DNA of 64,000 nt from Frigidibacter oleivorans (GTDB lineage: Bacteria > Pseudomonadota > Alphaproteobacteria > Rhodobacterales > Rhodobacteraceae): assembly GCF_003993775.1 (NCBI RefSeq), contig NZ_RJRZ01000002.1:394683-458682 (forward strand), in the 5' to 3' direction. A program made the translations under genes and the position numbers. Shown piece by piece: positions 33,276-42,756 of the stretch (its first letter is position 1; each line of letters begins with the position of its first letter). Under the pieces are notes generated by a model. It did not search any database and had not been told where the DNA came from. It saw only the letters and a program-made list of their open reading frames with translations.

Positions 33276-34172
33276 CTACTCCGGCAGGCGATAATCCACG
33301 ATCTCGGTCCGCTGCAGCCACAGGAAGTTGTCGTCCGACACCATCGTGGCGCGCAGCCGGCCCGCACCGTCGCGCCAGATCGCCAGCGCCTCGAGGTTGT
33401 CGTGATAGCCCGGGCCGGTTTCCAGCAGCGTTTCCGCCAGCAGCGCGGCACCGCGGGGGGTGAAGCGGCGCAGCCGGCTGGAAAAGCCCGGCCCGAAGAA
33501 GCCGCGCTCCAGCAGATAGAGCCGCCCGTCCGGTCCGAAATCCGCCGCCACCGGCTTCCAGAACCGGTCGCGCGGCAGGTGGAAGGCGGTGCTCCACCGT
33601 CCCCCGGCCAGCCGCAGCACCGGGATGTCGGGTCCGCCGCGTTCCGGCAGGGTATAGATGGCGCCGGCGGCATCCGCGGTCAGCGCCTCCATCCCGCCAT
33701 TTTCGGGGAAGCCGTCGAACTCTGCCGCGCGGGGCAGGGCGACAGCCGGCCCGCCGGGGCGGGCATAGCGCATCACCCGGCTGTAGGGCGCCGCGCCCTC
33801 GAAGGACACCACGATCCCCCCGGCCGTCACCGTCAGCCCCTCGGCATCGTCGGCGCCCCAGTCCAGCGGCTGGCCCCGTTCATCCAGCAGCGGCCAGGCC
33901 TCGACCGGGCCGGTGCCGGTGACGCTGCCCGCCGCGTCGCGCTGCAGCCGCCCGGTCAGCAGCCGCCCGCGATCCGACACTGCGGTGAACGTCACCCCGT
34001 CCGGCGCGAGGTCGAAGCCCGATATGCCGCCCAGCCGGGGCTGCGTGGACCGCCAGATATGCACGCCGGCCAGTTCCGCCGGCCCCTGCGCCTGCGCCCC
34101 CACCCGCGCCGCCAGCAGCAGCGCGGCGAGGATCGCCGCCAGCCCTAGTCCGACCGCAGGACGGCGGCGCAT
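33276..34172 (-). CDS. Esterase-like activity of phytase family protein (secreted)
   Basis: A 298-aa secreted beta-propeller-like protein. The signal peptide is MRRRPAVGLGLAAILAALLL, ending near VGAQAQ. Blocks typical of the family are GGISGFDLAPDGVTFTAVSDRG, DDAEGLTVTAGGIVVSFE and NGGMEALTADAAGAIYTLPE; near the C-terminus are YLLERGFFGPGFSSRLRRF, DNLEALAIWRDGAGRLRATMVSDDNF and QRTEIVDYRLPE. The family is related to the lipoprotein/phytase-like fold; actual substrate unknown. It overlaps the end of mepA by 28 bp and is third of an MFS-mepA-esterase run. Confidence 0.85.
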   Translation of the reverse strand: MRRRPAVGLGLAAILAALLLAARVGAQAQGPAELAGVHIWRSTQPRLGGISGFDLAPDGVTFTAVSDRGRLLTGRLQRDAAGSVTGTGPVEAWPLLDERGQPLDWGADDAEGLTVTAGGIVVSFEGAAPYSRVMRYARPGGPAVALPRAAEFDGFPENGGMEALTADAAGAIYTLPERGGPDIPVLRLAGGRWSTAFHLPRDRFWKPVAADFGPDGRLYLLERGFFGPGFSSRLRRFTPRGAALLAETLLETGPGYHDNLEALAIWRDGAGRLRATMVSDDNFLWLQRTEIVDYRLPE

Positions 34173-35041
34173 TGCGGCGGCAGGTCGGCCATCACATAGG
34201 TCCGCGCCGTCTTCTTCGGCGGGCCGGGGTCGGGTTCGGGCGCATCGTCGCCGGGCTGCGGGCCGCGCAGGTAATCCGTCACCCACCAGGTCAGCGTCTC
34301 GTCGCAGCCATTGCCGCCCTTCGACAGTTCGGCGACGGTCGGGCTTTGCGTCTCGCACAGGCGGCTGCCGCGCGGGCATTTCAGCCGGACGTGGAAATGG
34401 GTGTTGTGCCCGGCGATGGGCCGGATCTTCTGCAGCCATTTCGTGTCGCGCCGGGTCGCGGTCCGGCACATCTCGATCTTCACCGCGGCGGCGACGAAGA
34501 TGCGGTCGACGCGCGGATCGCTCGCCGCCCGCTTCAGCAGCTCGGCATGGACAGGGGTGTAATTGCCGTTCACCCGGGTCTGATCCTCGGTCCGGACCGA
34601 GATCGACGAGATGCGTTCGCGTTCCGCCACCGACAGGTTCAGCCGCCGGGGCGGCAGCATCCAGATATCGGCATCCAGCCCGATCTGGTGGCTGGCATGG
34701 CCGCCGGTCATCGGCCCGCCCCGCGGCTGGCTGATATCGCCGATGTAAAGCCCCGCCCAGCCCAGGCTGCGCGCCGTGGCGGACAGGTCGGCCAGATACT
34801 GGATCATCTCGGGCTGGCCCCAGTTGCGGTTGCGCGACAGCCGCATCGCCTGCCATGTCGGCCCGCTTTCGGGCATCTGCACCAGCCCCGCCGCGCAGCC
34901 GCGCGAATAGAAACCGATCGGCTGCGACGCCTGCCGCGAGGGCAGCGATTCCGCCCCGAACAGCTGCCGGGCCAGCGGTTCGGCCTGCAGCGGCAGCGCG
35001 AGCGCCGCGAGCGTGAGCGCGGCGAGGACATGTCTGATCAT
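34145..35041 (-). CDS. mepA: Penicillin-insensitive murein endopeptidase
   Basis: A 298-aa periplasmic LAS-type metallopeptidase that cuts D-Ala-mDAP cross-links of peptidoglycan. It has a signal peptide (MIRHVLAALTLAALALPLQA). Zinc ligands sit in GGHASHQIGLDADIWM (H and D) and in NTHFHVRLKCP (HxH). The Cys-rich C-terminal half (SRGCAAG, CPRGSRLCE, GNGCDETLTWW) is family-typical. Its ATG overlaps the stop of the MFS gene (ATGA), so the two are translationally coupled; the esterase-like gene follows by overlap. Confidence 0.95.
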   Translation of the reverse strand: MIRHVLAALTLAALALPLQAEPLARQLFGAESLPSRQASQPIGFYSRGCAAGLVQMPESGPTWQAMRLSRNRNWGQPEMIQYLADLSATARSLGWAGLYIGDISQPRGGPMTGGHASHQIGLDADIWMLPPRRLNLSVAERERISSISVRTEDQTRVNGNYTPVHAELLKRAASDPRVDRIFVAAAVKIEMCRTATRRDTKWLQKIRPIAGHNTHFHVRLKCPRGSRLCETQSPTVAELSKGGNGCDETLTWWVTDYLRGPQPGDDAPEPDPGPPKKTARTYVMADLPPQCAAVLRSD

Positions 35042-36411
35042 CGGGCCTGTTCTCCCTCCGGGCGCACCCAGACTAGCACCACCAGCCCGAGAAGAAAGAG
35101 CAGGATCAACGGCGTGATCCCCGCGGGCTGGCTGCCGGTGATCTGGGTCACGGCGCCGATGGACAGGGGCGCGATGAAGGAGGTGGCCTTGCCCGCCAGC
35201 GCATAGAGGCCGAAACTTTCCGTCATCCGCGACGGGTCCGCCTGCCGCACCAGCATGGTCCGGCTCGCCGATTGCAGCGCGCCGCCCGCCGCGCCGATGC
35301 CCGCGCCGAGGACATAGAAGGCAAGGTCCGGCAGGCTGCTGTCCGGTGCCACCGGGATGCCGAAGACGGAACTGCGCGACACGAAAATCACCCCCACCGC
35401 GATCAGCGTCAGCAGCAGCACATTTGCGGCGATCACCGGCTTCGGACCGAAGCGCGCATCCGCCCGCCCGCCGATCCAGGCAAAGATCGCGCCCGCCAGC
35501 GCCGCCAGCAGCCCGAAGGTGCCGACCTCGACCACGGACCAGCCCAGCACCCCCGCCGCATAGATGCCGCCGAAGGCATACATGCCGTTCAGCGCATCGC
35601 GGTAGAACATCGAGGACAGCAGATAGGCCGACAGGCTGCGCCGTCCCGGCAGCAGCCGCAGCGAGGCGCGCAGGTCCGGCCAGGCCGCCCGCACCGCCTG
35701 GCCGAGCGGCAGCGCATCGGGCCGCCTCGGCTGGCGCACCCACAGGAAGAAGGGGATCATGAACAGCGCGTACCAGATCGCGGTGAAGGGCCCCACCGCC
35801 CGCGTCCCTTCCCGCAAGGCGGGGTCGAGGCCCAGCACCGGGGAAATCCCGATCAGGGTGCGCCCGGTCTCGCCGCTTTCGGCGAAGAGCGTCAGCATCA
35901 GCACCAGCGCCAGCAGCCCCCCGGCATAGCCGAAGGCCCAGCCGGTGCCCGAGATGCGACCGATCTCCTCGCGCGTGCCCAGCCCCGGCAGCATGGCGTT
36001 GGTGAAGGTGGTGGCGAATTCCATCGCCGCCAGCCCGATGCCGAAGCTGACCAGCACGAGGATCAGGTTGGGATCGCCGGGCCGCGCCCACCACAGGCCC
36101 CAGGCTCCCAGCATGTAGAAGGCCGAGAACAGCCACAGGAAACCCCGGTGCCCGCCGGCGCGGTCGGCGATGGTCCCCAGCAAGGGCGACATCAGCGCGA
36201 TGACGATCCCGGCGATGCCGATGCCATAGCCCCAGGCGGTCTGTGCCGCGGTGCCGTCGCCCAGCACGTCCTTGATATAGGGGGCGAAGATGAAGGTCAG
36301 CAGCAGCGTCGCATAGGGCTGGCTCGCCCAGTCGAAGAAATACCAGCCCCAGATCCGCCGCCGCGCCGGCTGCGGCAGGCCCGCCGCCGGAAGTTCCGCC
36401 ACGTTCGCCAT
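35038..36411 (-). CDS. MFS transporter, UMF1/Atg22-like
   Basis: A 457-aa 12-helix major facilitator of the UMF1 group. The N-terminal IWGWYFFDWASQPYATLLLTFIFAPY is the hallmark of this group. The MFS loop is GTIADRAGGHRGFL, and its half-repeat is GGRADARFGPKPVI. The C-terminal SASRTMLVRQADPSRMTESFGLYALAGKATSF block is also characteristic. Substrate unknown. It overlaps mepA by four bases, which hints at a shared envelope role such as recycling of released wall material; this is only an inference. Confidence 0.9.
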   Translation of the reverse strand: MANVAELPAAGLPQPARRRIWGWYFFDWASQPYATLLLTFIFAPYIKDVLGDGTAAQTAWGYGIGIAGIVIALMSPLLGTIADRAGGHRGFLWLFSAFYMLGAWGLWWARPGDPNLILVLVSFGIGLAAMEFATTFTNAMLPGLGTREEIGRISGTGWAFGYAGGLLALVLMLTLFAESGETGRTLIGISPVLGLDPALREGTRAVGPFTAIWYALFMIPFFLWVRQPRRPDALPLGQAVRAAWPDLRASLRLLPGRRSLSAYLLSSMFYRDALNGMYAFGGIYAAGVLGWSVVEVGTFGLLAALAGAIFAWIGGRADARFGPKPVIAANVLLLTLIAVGVIFVSRSSVFGIPVAPDSSLPDLAFYVLGAGIGAAGGALQSASRTMLVRQADPSRMTESFGLYALAGKATSFIAPLSIGAVTQITGSQPAGITPLILLFLLGLVVLVWVRPEGEQAR

Positions 36412-36516
36412 TCACCGCCCTCCGCGCTGCCGCAGCGGGATAAGGCCTCAAAGCCGCCCCTGCCGCAAGCCGCAAAGGCGGCGTCCGTCCTGCCTTCGCC
36501 GCCCCCTGCAGCTGAT

Positions 36517-36560
36517 CCAAATATCCCGCGGGGGTGCGGGGGCGCGAAGCCCCCGCCGCC
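36517..36560. repeat. Short GC-rich palindromic intergenic element
   Basis: CCAAATATCCCGCGGGGGTG is followed by an 8-bp stem GCGGGGGC/GCCCCCGC with loop GCGAA. On the minus strand it reads as a GC hairpin then ATATTTGG. Elements pairing a GGGGGC..GCCCC hairpin with a CGGGATATTTGG tail are, from memory, widespread between genes in Rhodobacter/Paracoccus genomes. Only one copy is in this window. It lies between the thioesterase stop and the MFS start and could terminate the thioesterase transcript. Confidence 0.5.
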
Positions 36561-36614
36561 ACGGCCGGACCCGGGCACCCGGACGGACCAAGGGGCCGGA
36601 TCAGGCGGCTGAAA

Positions 36615-37145
36615 TCAGGGGGCGGGCGGCCAGGGCCGCTCCGCCTCGGCGGCGATCCAGGCCGCAACCCAGCCCGGCAGGGCGGGGCTGTCGGCGGGCA
36701 GGCCCATCGCCGTCACCACCTCGGCCGGCGGCACGATGCCCGCCCGCCCGGTAAAGGCCATGCGGATCAGCACCTGGCTGGTGCAATCGTCGCCCCGCCA
36801 CATGCTCTGGTCGATATAGAGGAAGCGCCCGTCCCAGCCGAGCGCCCGGCTGCGCATCTCGAACCGGTCGAACATGCGGATGCGGCGGCGATAGCGGGTG
36901 GAACTGCCGGCCACGGTCAGGCCCCAGCGGTGCCGGCGCAGCGTGTCCACCAGCCCGGTGCGCACGGCCAGCGGCAGCCGGCCGAGATCGTAGAGCGTCA
37001 GCGTGCGCCCGTTGTTCAGCTCGGACCAAGGGTCGATGTCCCAGGGCCAGCAGATGTGCTGCGACACATGCGTGTCGAACAGCCCGAGCCGCGCGGCGCG
37101 GCGCGCGCGGGCGATGCCGGTGGCAAGGCGGATCAGCGGATACAT
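36615..37145 (-). CDS. Acyl-CoA thioesterase (hotdog fold, 4HBT-like)
   Basis: A 176-aa single-hotdog protein. The N-terminal helix MYPLIRLATGIARARRAARL precedes the catalytic-loop region HICWPWDIDPWSELNNGRTLTLYDLGR, where the expected Asp (DIDPW) and the ELNNGR helix start match 4HBT-like thioesterases. YRRRIRMFDRFEMRSRALGWDGRFLYIDQSMW forms the central strands. It resembles the THEM6/Al-like alphaproteobacterial group. Substrate unknown. Monocistronic, divergent from the YggT gene. Confidence 0.8.
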   Translation of the reverse strand: MYPLIRLATGIARARRAARLGLFDTHVSQHICWPWDIDPWSELNNGRTLTLYDLGRLPLAVRTGLVDTLRRHRWGLTVAGSSTRYRRRIRMFDRFEMRSRALGWDGRFLYIDQSMWRGDDCTSQVLIRMAFTGRAGIVPPAEVVTAMGLPADSPALPGWVAAWIAAEAERPWPPAP

Positions 37146-37306
37146 GGGCGGCTCCGGGCGCGGGTCTGCCCAAGGCGTCGCCCGGGCGGCGCGCCCCCGT
37201 CAATCGCTACGTCGCGTTACCGATGTCGCCCGGCAGAGGTTGCGCATCCGCGGGCTTGGCCTTACCTCTGTCGGCGCATCGACGCGCCATCCATTCGGAG
37301 ATCTGC

Positions 37307-37574
37307 ATGACGACCCTCTATCAGGCCCTGATGCTGATCCTGCAGGTGGTCTGGTTCGTGATGATCGTGCATATCATCCTGTCCTGGCTGCTGAACTTCC
37401 AGGTGCTGAACATCCGCCAGCCGCTGGTGGCGCAGCTGTGGTACGGGCTGAACAACCTGCTGGAACCGATCTACGGCCCGATCCGCCGGGTCCTGCCGAA
37501 CACGGCGGGGCTGGACCTTGCGCCGCTGGTGGCCTTCATCATCCTGCTGATCCTGCGGCAGGCGCTGCAGAACA

Positions 37575-37600
<26 letters not shown>
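37307..37600 (+). CDS. YggT-family membrane protein
   Basis: A 97-aa inner-membrane protein with the two-helix YggT layout. ALMLILQVVWFVMIVHIILSWLL and LVAFIILLILRQALQN are the helices. Between them is the conserved loop NNLLEPIYGPIRRVLPNTAGLDLAPL. Start taken at the ATG at 37307, which has a purine-rich site (CGGAGA). In other bacteria YggT proteins have been linked to osmotic stress, K+ uptake and cell division; exact function is unsettled. recQ begins in the last codons of this gene. Confidence 0.9.
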
Positions 37601-39656
<2,056 letters not shown>

Positions 39657-39674
39657 GCGCCGCGACGACCCTCG

Positions 39675-40163
39675 TCAGTGGTTGTGGCCCGCATGGCTGT
39701 GGGCGGTGGCCGAGGACGCGCCGATTTCGGCATGGGCGTGCAGATGGGTGCCGCCGAATTCGACCTCGATCTCCAGCTCCTCGCCCTCGACCAGCGGTTC
39801 GGCCAGGCGGGGCAGGCGCAGCGCCAGCACGCGGGGGGCCAGTTCGACCTCGCCGCCGGGCGGGACGGGCAGGCCCGGCAGCACGGTCCAGACCTCGCCC
39901 GAGGCGCCATAGGTAAAGCCCACCAGCGCCAGTTCCTGGCCCATCGCCTCGCCACCGGTCAGCATAGCCTCGGCATCCGTCCGGTTTTCGACATCCATAT
40001 AGATCAGCGCCTCGTCGCCGGCACCGCGCGCGGGCGTCCAGGCATGGACGACGCGCAGGCCATCGGCCTCGGCCACATGGTCGTCGTGATGGTCATGCTC
40101 CTGTGCGGCCAAGGGAGTCGCCAGCGCGGCGAGAAGGGCGAGCGTGGTGATCGGCAGTCGCAT
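39675..40163 (-). CDS. PCu(A)C-like periplasmic protein with His-rich ends, lacking the usual copper ligands
   Basis: A 162-aa exported protein (signal peptide MRLPITTLALLAALATPLAA). The body resembles copper chaperone PCu(A)C (VVHAWTPARGAGDEALIYMDVENRTDAEAML; LPVPPGGEVELAP). The canonical His-Met and His-x-Met copper ligands are absent at their expected places (ELALVGF and PRVLALRL instead). Instead the mature N-terminus is His/Asp-rich (EHDHHDDH) and the C-terminus is His-rich (THLHAHAEIG, then HSHAGHNH). It is last in an operon with an ABC permease, an ABC ATPase and a DUF3299 protein. Binding of zinc or another divalent metal is inferred. A strong ribosome site (AAGGAG) precedes the ATG. 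Confidence 0.8.
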   Translation of the reverse strand: MRLPITTLALLAALATPLAAQEHDHHDDHVAEADGLRVVHAWTPARGAGDEALIYMDVENRTDAEAMLTGGEAMGQELALVGFTYGASGEVWTVLPGLPVPPGGEVELAPRVLALRLPRLAEPLVEGEELEIEVEFGGTHLHAHAEIGASSATAHSHAGHNH

Positions 40164-40174
40164 GGACAACTCCT

Positions 40175-41482
40175 TCAGTTGCGAAGATCGGCAAGAACGG
40201 GACGGCGGATCGCGGCCCAGGCGGGCAGCAGCGCGAGGATCAGCGTCAGGCTGACGAAGCCCGCGACGAGGTGAAGTTCGGACCAGCCGAGCCGTGCGGT
40301 CACCAGCACATCCGTCCGGACGGTGATCAGCGCCGCCAGCGCCCGCGCCGCGCCGAGGCCCAGCACCAGCCCCGCCGCCGCCCCGGTCAGGATCAGCGCG
40401 GCCGAATAGCTCCAGACCACGGCGAAGACGAAGCGGACCGGCGCGCCGAGCGCCCGCAGCACGGCAAGGCTGCGGGCGATCAGCCGGACGAGGATCACCA
40501 GCCCGATCAGCACCGACAGCGTGACCAGAACCTGCGTCAGCGTGGCCAGCGCCGACATCGCGGCGCGCACCTCGCCCATCAGCCCGTGCAGCTGCGCCAG
40601 CACCGTGCCGGGGAAGAAGGCCATCATGTCGCTGCGGGTGAAGCGGGATTTCAGCGCGTAATTGCCCCACAATTCGGTGGCGCGGACCAGAACCGCCGGC
40701 GTGCCCGGCATATAGACCGGGTCATAGGGCGGGCCGATGCGGTCGTCGCCGGGCGCATGGCCGTTGGCCAGCCCGTGCACCGACCAGACGCTTTCCGCCG
40801 GGACCAGCACCGCCCGGTCCCAGGGGCTGCCGGTCGGGGCCATGCGGCCGGTGACGGTATAGCTGAACCCGGCATGGGCCTCGCCCTCGGCCGCCGCGCC
40901 ATGGCCATGCGCGGGGGTGAAGCTGTCGCCGGGGCCGACGGGGGCGAAGGCGCCCGCGACCGCCTCTGCCTCGGTGGCGAAGATGCTGCCCTCGGCAAGA
41001 TCGCCGGCCAGATGGGTGACGAAATCGGGGGTGGTGCCCACCACCGGCGCACCGTCGACACTGTCGCCGAAGGCGATGGGGGCGGCGAAGGCCACGCCCT
41101 CGGCGGTGGCGATCTCGTCATATTGCGCACCGGTCAGCAGCGCCATGTCCGAGGGTTGCAGATAGACCGCGGCCAGCATCACCGTCACCTCGCTGCCCGG
41201 GGCGGCAACGATCAGGTCGAAGCCCTCGGCGGCGCGGGCAGAGCCCTGCCGCAGCCCGCGTTCCTGCGCCACCAGCCCGACGCCCAGCCCGACAGACACC
41301 GCGATCAGCAGCACGAACAGCAGGTTGACCCAGGCAAAGCGGCGCAGCATCGCCCGCACCAGCCCGAAGGGCGCCAGCCCGCGCAGCACCAGCGCCCCGG
41401 CCGCCAGCCCCGGCGCCAGCAGCGCCAGCGCGATCAGCGCGTCCTGCAGGTCGGGGGAGAGGCCCGCCCAAATCTCACGCAT
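40175..41482 (-). CDS. ABC transporter permease (FtsX/MacB type) with His-rich periplasmic loop
   Basis: A 435-aa permease with FtsX-like architecture: a first helix (WVNLLFVLLIAVSVGLGVGLV), a large periplasmic domain (about 70-310) and three C-terminal helices, ending PAWAAIRRPVLADLRN. A short amphipathic helix and an extra hydrophobic segment precede the first helix. The periplasmic domain contains a His cluster (TPAHGHGAAAEGEAHAGF) that could handle metal. Such mechanotransmission-type permeases act on periplasmic or membrane substrates rather than importing solutes. Start MREIWAGLS at 41482 overlaps the ATPase stop by 8 bp. Confidence 0.88.
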   Translation of the reverse strand: MREIWAGLSPDLQDALIALALLAPGLAAGALVLRGLAPFGLVRAMLRRFAWVNLLFVLLIAVSVGLGVGLVAQERGLRQGSARAAEGFDLIVAAPGSEVTVMLAAVYLQPSDMALLTGAQYDEIATAEGVAFAAPIAFGDSVDGAPVVGTTPDFVTHLAGDLAEGSIFATEAEAVAGAFAPVGPGDSFTPAHGHGAAAEGEAHAGFSYTVTGRMAPTGSPWDRAVLVPAESVWSVHGLANGHAPGDDRIGPPYDPVYMPGTPAVLVRATELWGNYALKSRFTRSDMMAFFPGTVLAQLHGLMGEVRAAMSALATLTQVLVTLSVLIGLVILVRLIARSLAVLRALGAPVRFVFAVVWSYSAALILTGAAAGLVLGLGAARALAALITVRTDVLVTARLGWSELHLVAGFVSLTLILALLPAWAAIRRPVLADLRN

Positions 41483-42209
41483 CGCTGTCCTCCACCACCC
41501 GGCCATCGGCGATGGCCAGCCGCCGCTGCAACAGCCCGGCCAGCGCCGGGTCATGGGTCACCGCCACCAGCGTGCGCCCGCCATCCCGCGCCAGCCGCGC
41601 CAGATCGGCGCCAAGCGCGTCGGCCGCGGCACGGTCGAGGCTGGCCGTCGGCTCGTCGGCGAGGATCACCGGCGGATCGGCGGCCAGCGCCCGGGCGACG
41701 GCGATGCGCTGCCGTTCCCCCCCCGAGAACGAGGCGACGGTGCGGCCCCCCGCCGCGCCCAGGCCCAGCCGGTCGAGCCAGCCCGCCGCCCGGTCGCGCA
41801 GCGCGGCGCGGTCGCGCGCCGGGGCGAAGGCCGCGGCCAGTGCGGCATTGCCGAGCGCGGGAAGTTCCTCGAACAGGTTGTAGTCCTGAAAGATCAGGCC
41901 CAGCCGGTTGCGGCGAAAGGCGGCGCGGGCCGGTTCGGACAGCGCGGCGATGTCGGTGCCGCCCCAGACCACCCGGCCCGTGGCGGGGCGGATCAGGCCG
42001 GACAGCACATGCAGCAGCGTCGACTTGCCGGCGCCGGACGGCCCCTGCACCGCCAGCGACTGCCCGGCGCGCAGCGTCAGCCGGTCGATGGCCAGCAGCA
42101 CGCGCCCGCCGCCGTCGCGGACCTGCAGCGCCTCGACCAGCAGGTCGGGCGCGGCGGGCCCCGGCGCGGTGCGGGACCCGGCGGGTTCAGACGCGGCGGA
42201 AGGTGGCAT
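41475..42209 (-). CDS. ABC transporter ATP-binding protein (LolD/MacB-type)
   Basis: A 244-aa ATPase partner of the adjacent permease. Walker A is VQGPSGAGKSTLLHVLSGL. The Q-loop reads GLIFQDYNLFEELPALGN, the signature is FSGGERQRIAVARAL, Walker B ILADEPTASLD and the H-loop VAVTHD. The sequence type is that of the LolD/MacB/FtsE group, in line with an FtsX-like permease. Start at 42209 (MPPSAASEPAG) overlaps the DUF3299 gene end by 23 bp. Confidence 0.9.
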   Translation of the reverse strand: MPPSAASEPAGSRTAPGPAAPDLLVEALQVRDGGGRVLLAIDRLTLRAGQSLAVQGPSGAGKSTLLHVLSGLIRPATGRVVWGGTDIAALSEPARAAFRRNRLGLIFQDYNLFEELPALGNAALAAAFAPARDRAALRDRAAGWLDRLGLGAAGGRTVASFSGGERQRIAVARALAADPPVILADEPTASLDRAAADALGADLARLARDGGRTLVAVTHDPALAGLLQRRLAIADGRVVEDSDA

Positions 42210-42609
42210 CGGCCAGCCGGACCTTGGAATAGAAGCCCAGTTCCGGGTCAACGTAATCGCCCAGCTCCAGCACGCCCTCGACCACGATCGGCACGTTGAA
42301 GGGCACGACATCGACGATGCGCTTGGCATAGACGGCAAGGATGTCGTCGGGCCAGGGCATGCCGGGTTCGCAGAAGGGACAGACGGCCATCGGCCGGTTG
42401 GTCAGGACGAAGAAGACGGAATCCGCCTTCAGCGGCGGGGCCATGAAGCCCCAGATCGGGATGCGCCGCCCTTCGGCATCCAGCGCGATGTCGGAAAAGC
42501 TGAGGTCCTTCTCGTACAGCTCGCGCAGGCGGATCGGCTCTTCGGCGGCGCGCAGCGGCGCGGCGAGGGCGAGGGCGGGCAGGACGGACAAGAGGTGACG
42601 GCGGTTCAT
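42187..42609 (-). CDS. DUF3299 periplasmic protein
   Basis: A 140-aa exported protein. The start MNRRHLLSVLPALALAAPLRA at 42609 has an excellent ribosome site (AAGGAGGG). DUF3299 features are IWGFMAPPLKADSVFFVLTNRP, then CPFCEPGMPWPDDILAVYAK, with a CxxC pair that could bind metal or be redox active, and FNVPIVVEGVLELGDYVDPELGFYSKVRL. Function is not established. DUF3299 genes are found with MacB-like ABC genes and metal-binding proteins; I recall a zinc-regulated (zrg) set in Vibrio with a similar composition. First gene of the four-gene operon. Confidence 0.82.
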   Translation of the reverse strand: MNRRHLLSVLPALALAAPLRAAEEPIRLRELYEKDLSFSDIALDAEGRRIPIWGFMAPPLKADSVFFVLTNRPMAVCPFCEPGMPWPDDILAVYAKRIVDVVPFNVPIVVEGVLELGDYVDPELGFYSKVRLADATFRRV

Positions 42610-42692
42610 GGAACCCTCCTTCTCACGGGCGGCGGCCCCCGGCAGATCGGGGGGCGCGCGGCGGTGACACGGCGGCAGTCTGCCAAAGGACC

Positions 42693-42705
42693 GTGACAAC
42701 GTCAC
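42693..42705. promoter_or_regulatory. Palindrome GTGAC-AAC-GTCAC upstream of the DUF3299 operon
   Basis: A perfect 5-bp inverted repeat with a 3-nt spacer, 84-96 bp upstream of the DUF3299 ATG and just beyond the phoA terminator. It does not match the usual alphaproteobacterial Zur box (GTTAT..ATAAC). A regulator site is possible; none is assigned. Confidence 0.3.
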
Positions 42706-42713
42706 AAAGGAAT

Positions 42714-42737
42714 GGGCCCCGGATCGCTCCGGGGCCC
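42714..42737 (-). terminator. Terminator hairpin downstream of phoA
   Basis: GGGCCCCGGA, loop of 4 nt, TCCGGGGCCC: a perfect 10-bp stem, 19 bp after the phoA stop codon. On the minus strand it is followed by ATTCCTTTG, a poor T tract, but the stem is very stable. Confidence 0.7.
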
Positions 42738-42756
42738 TGTCAGATGGTCGCGGGCC

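Noticed and set aside
40175..42609. MacB-type macrolide exporter as the explanation of the ABC operon
   Set aside because: No MacA-type adaptor is present in this operon, while DUF3299 and a His-rich PCu(A)C-like protein are; the separate pair at 59493-62694 is the real MacAB-type system.
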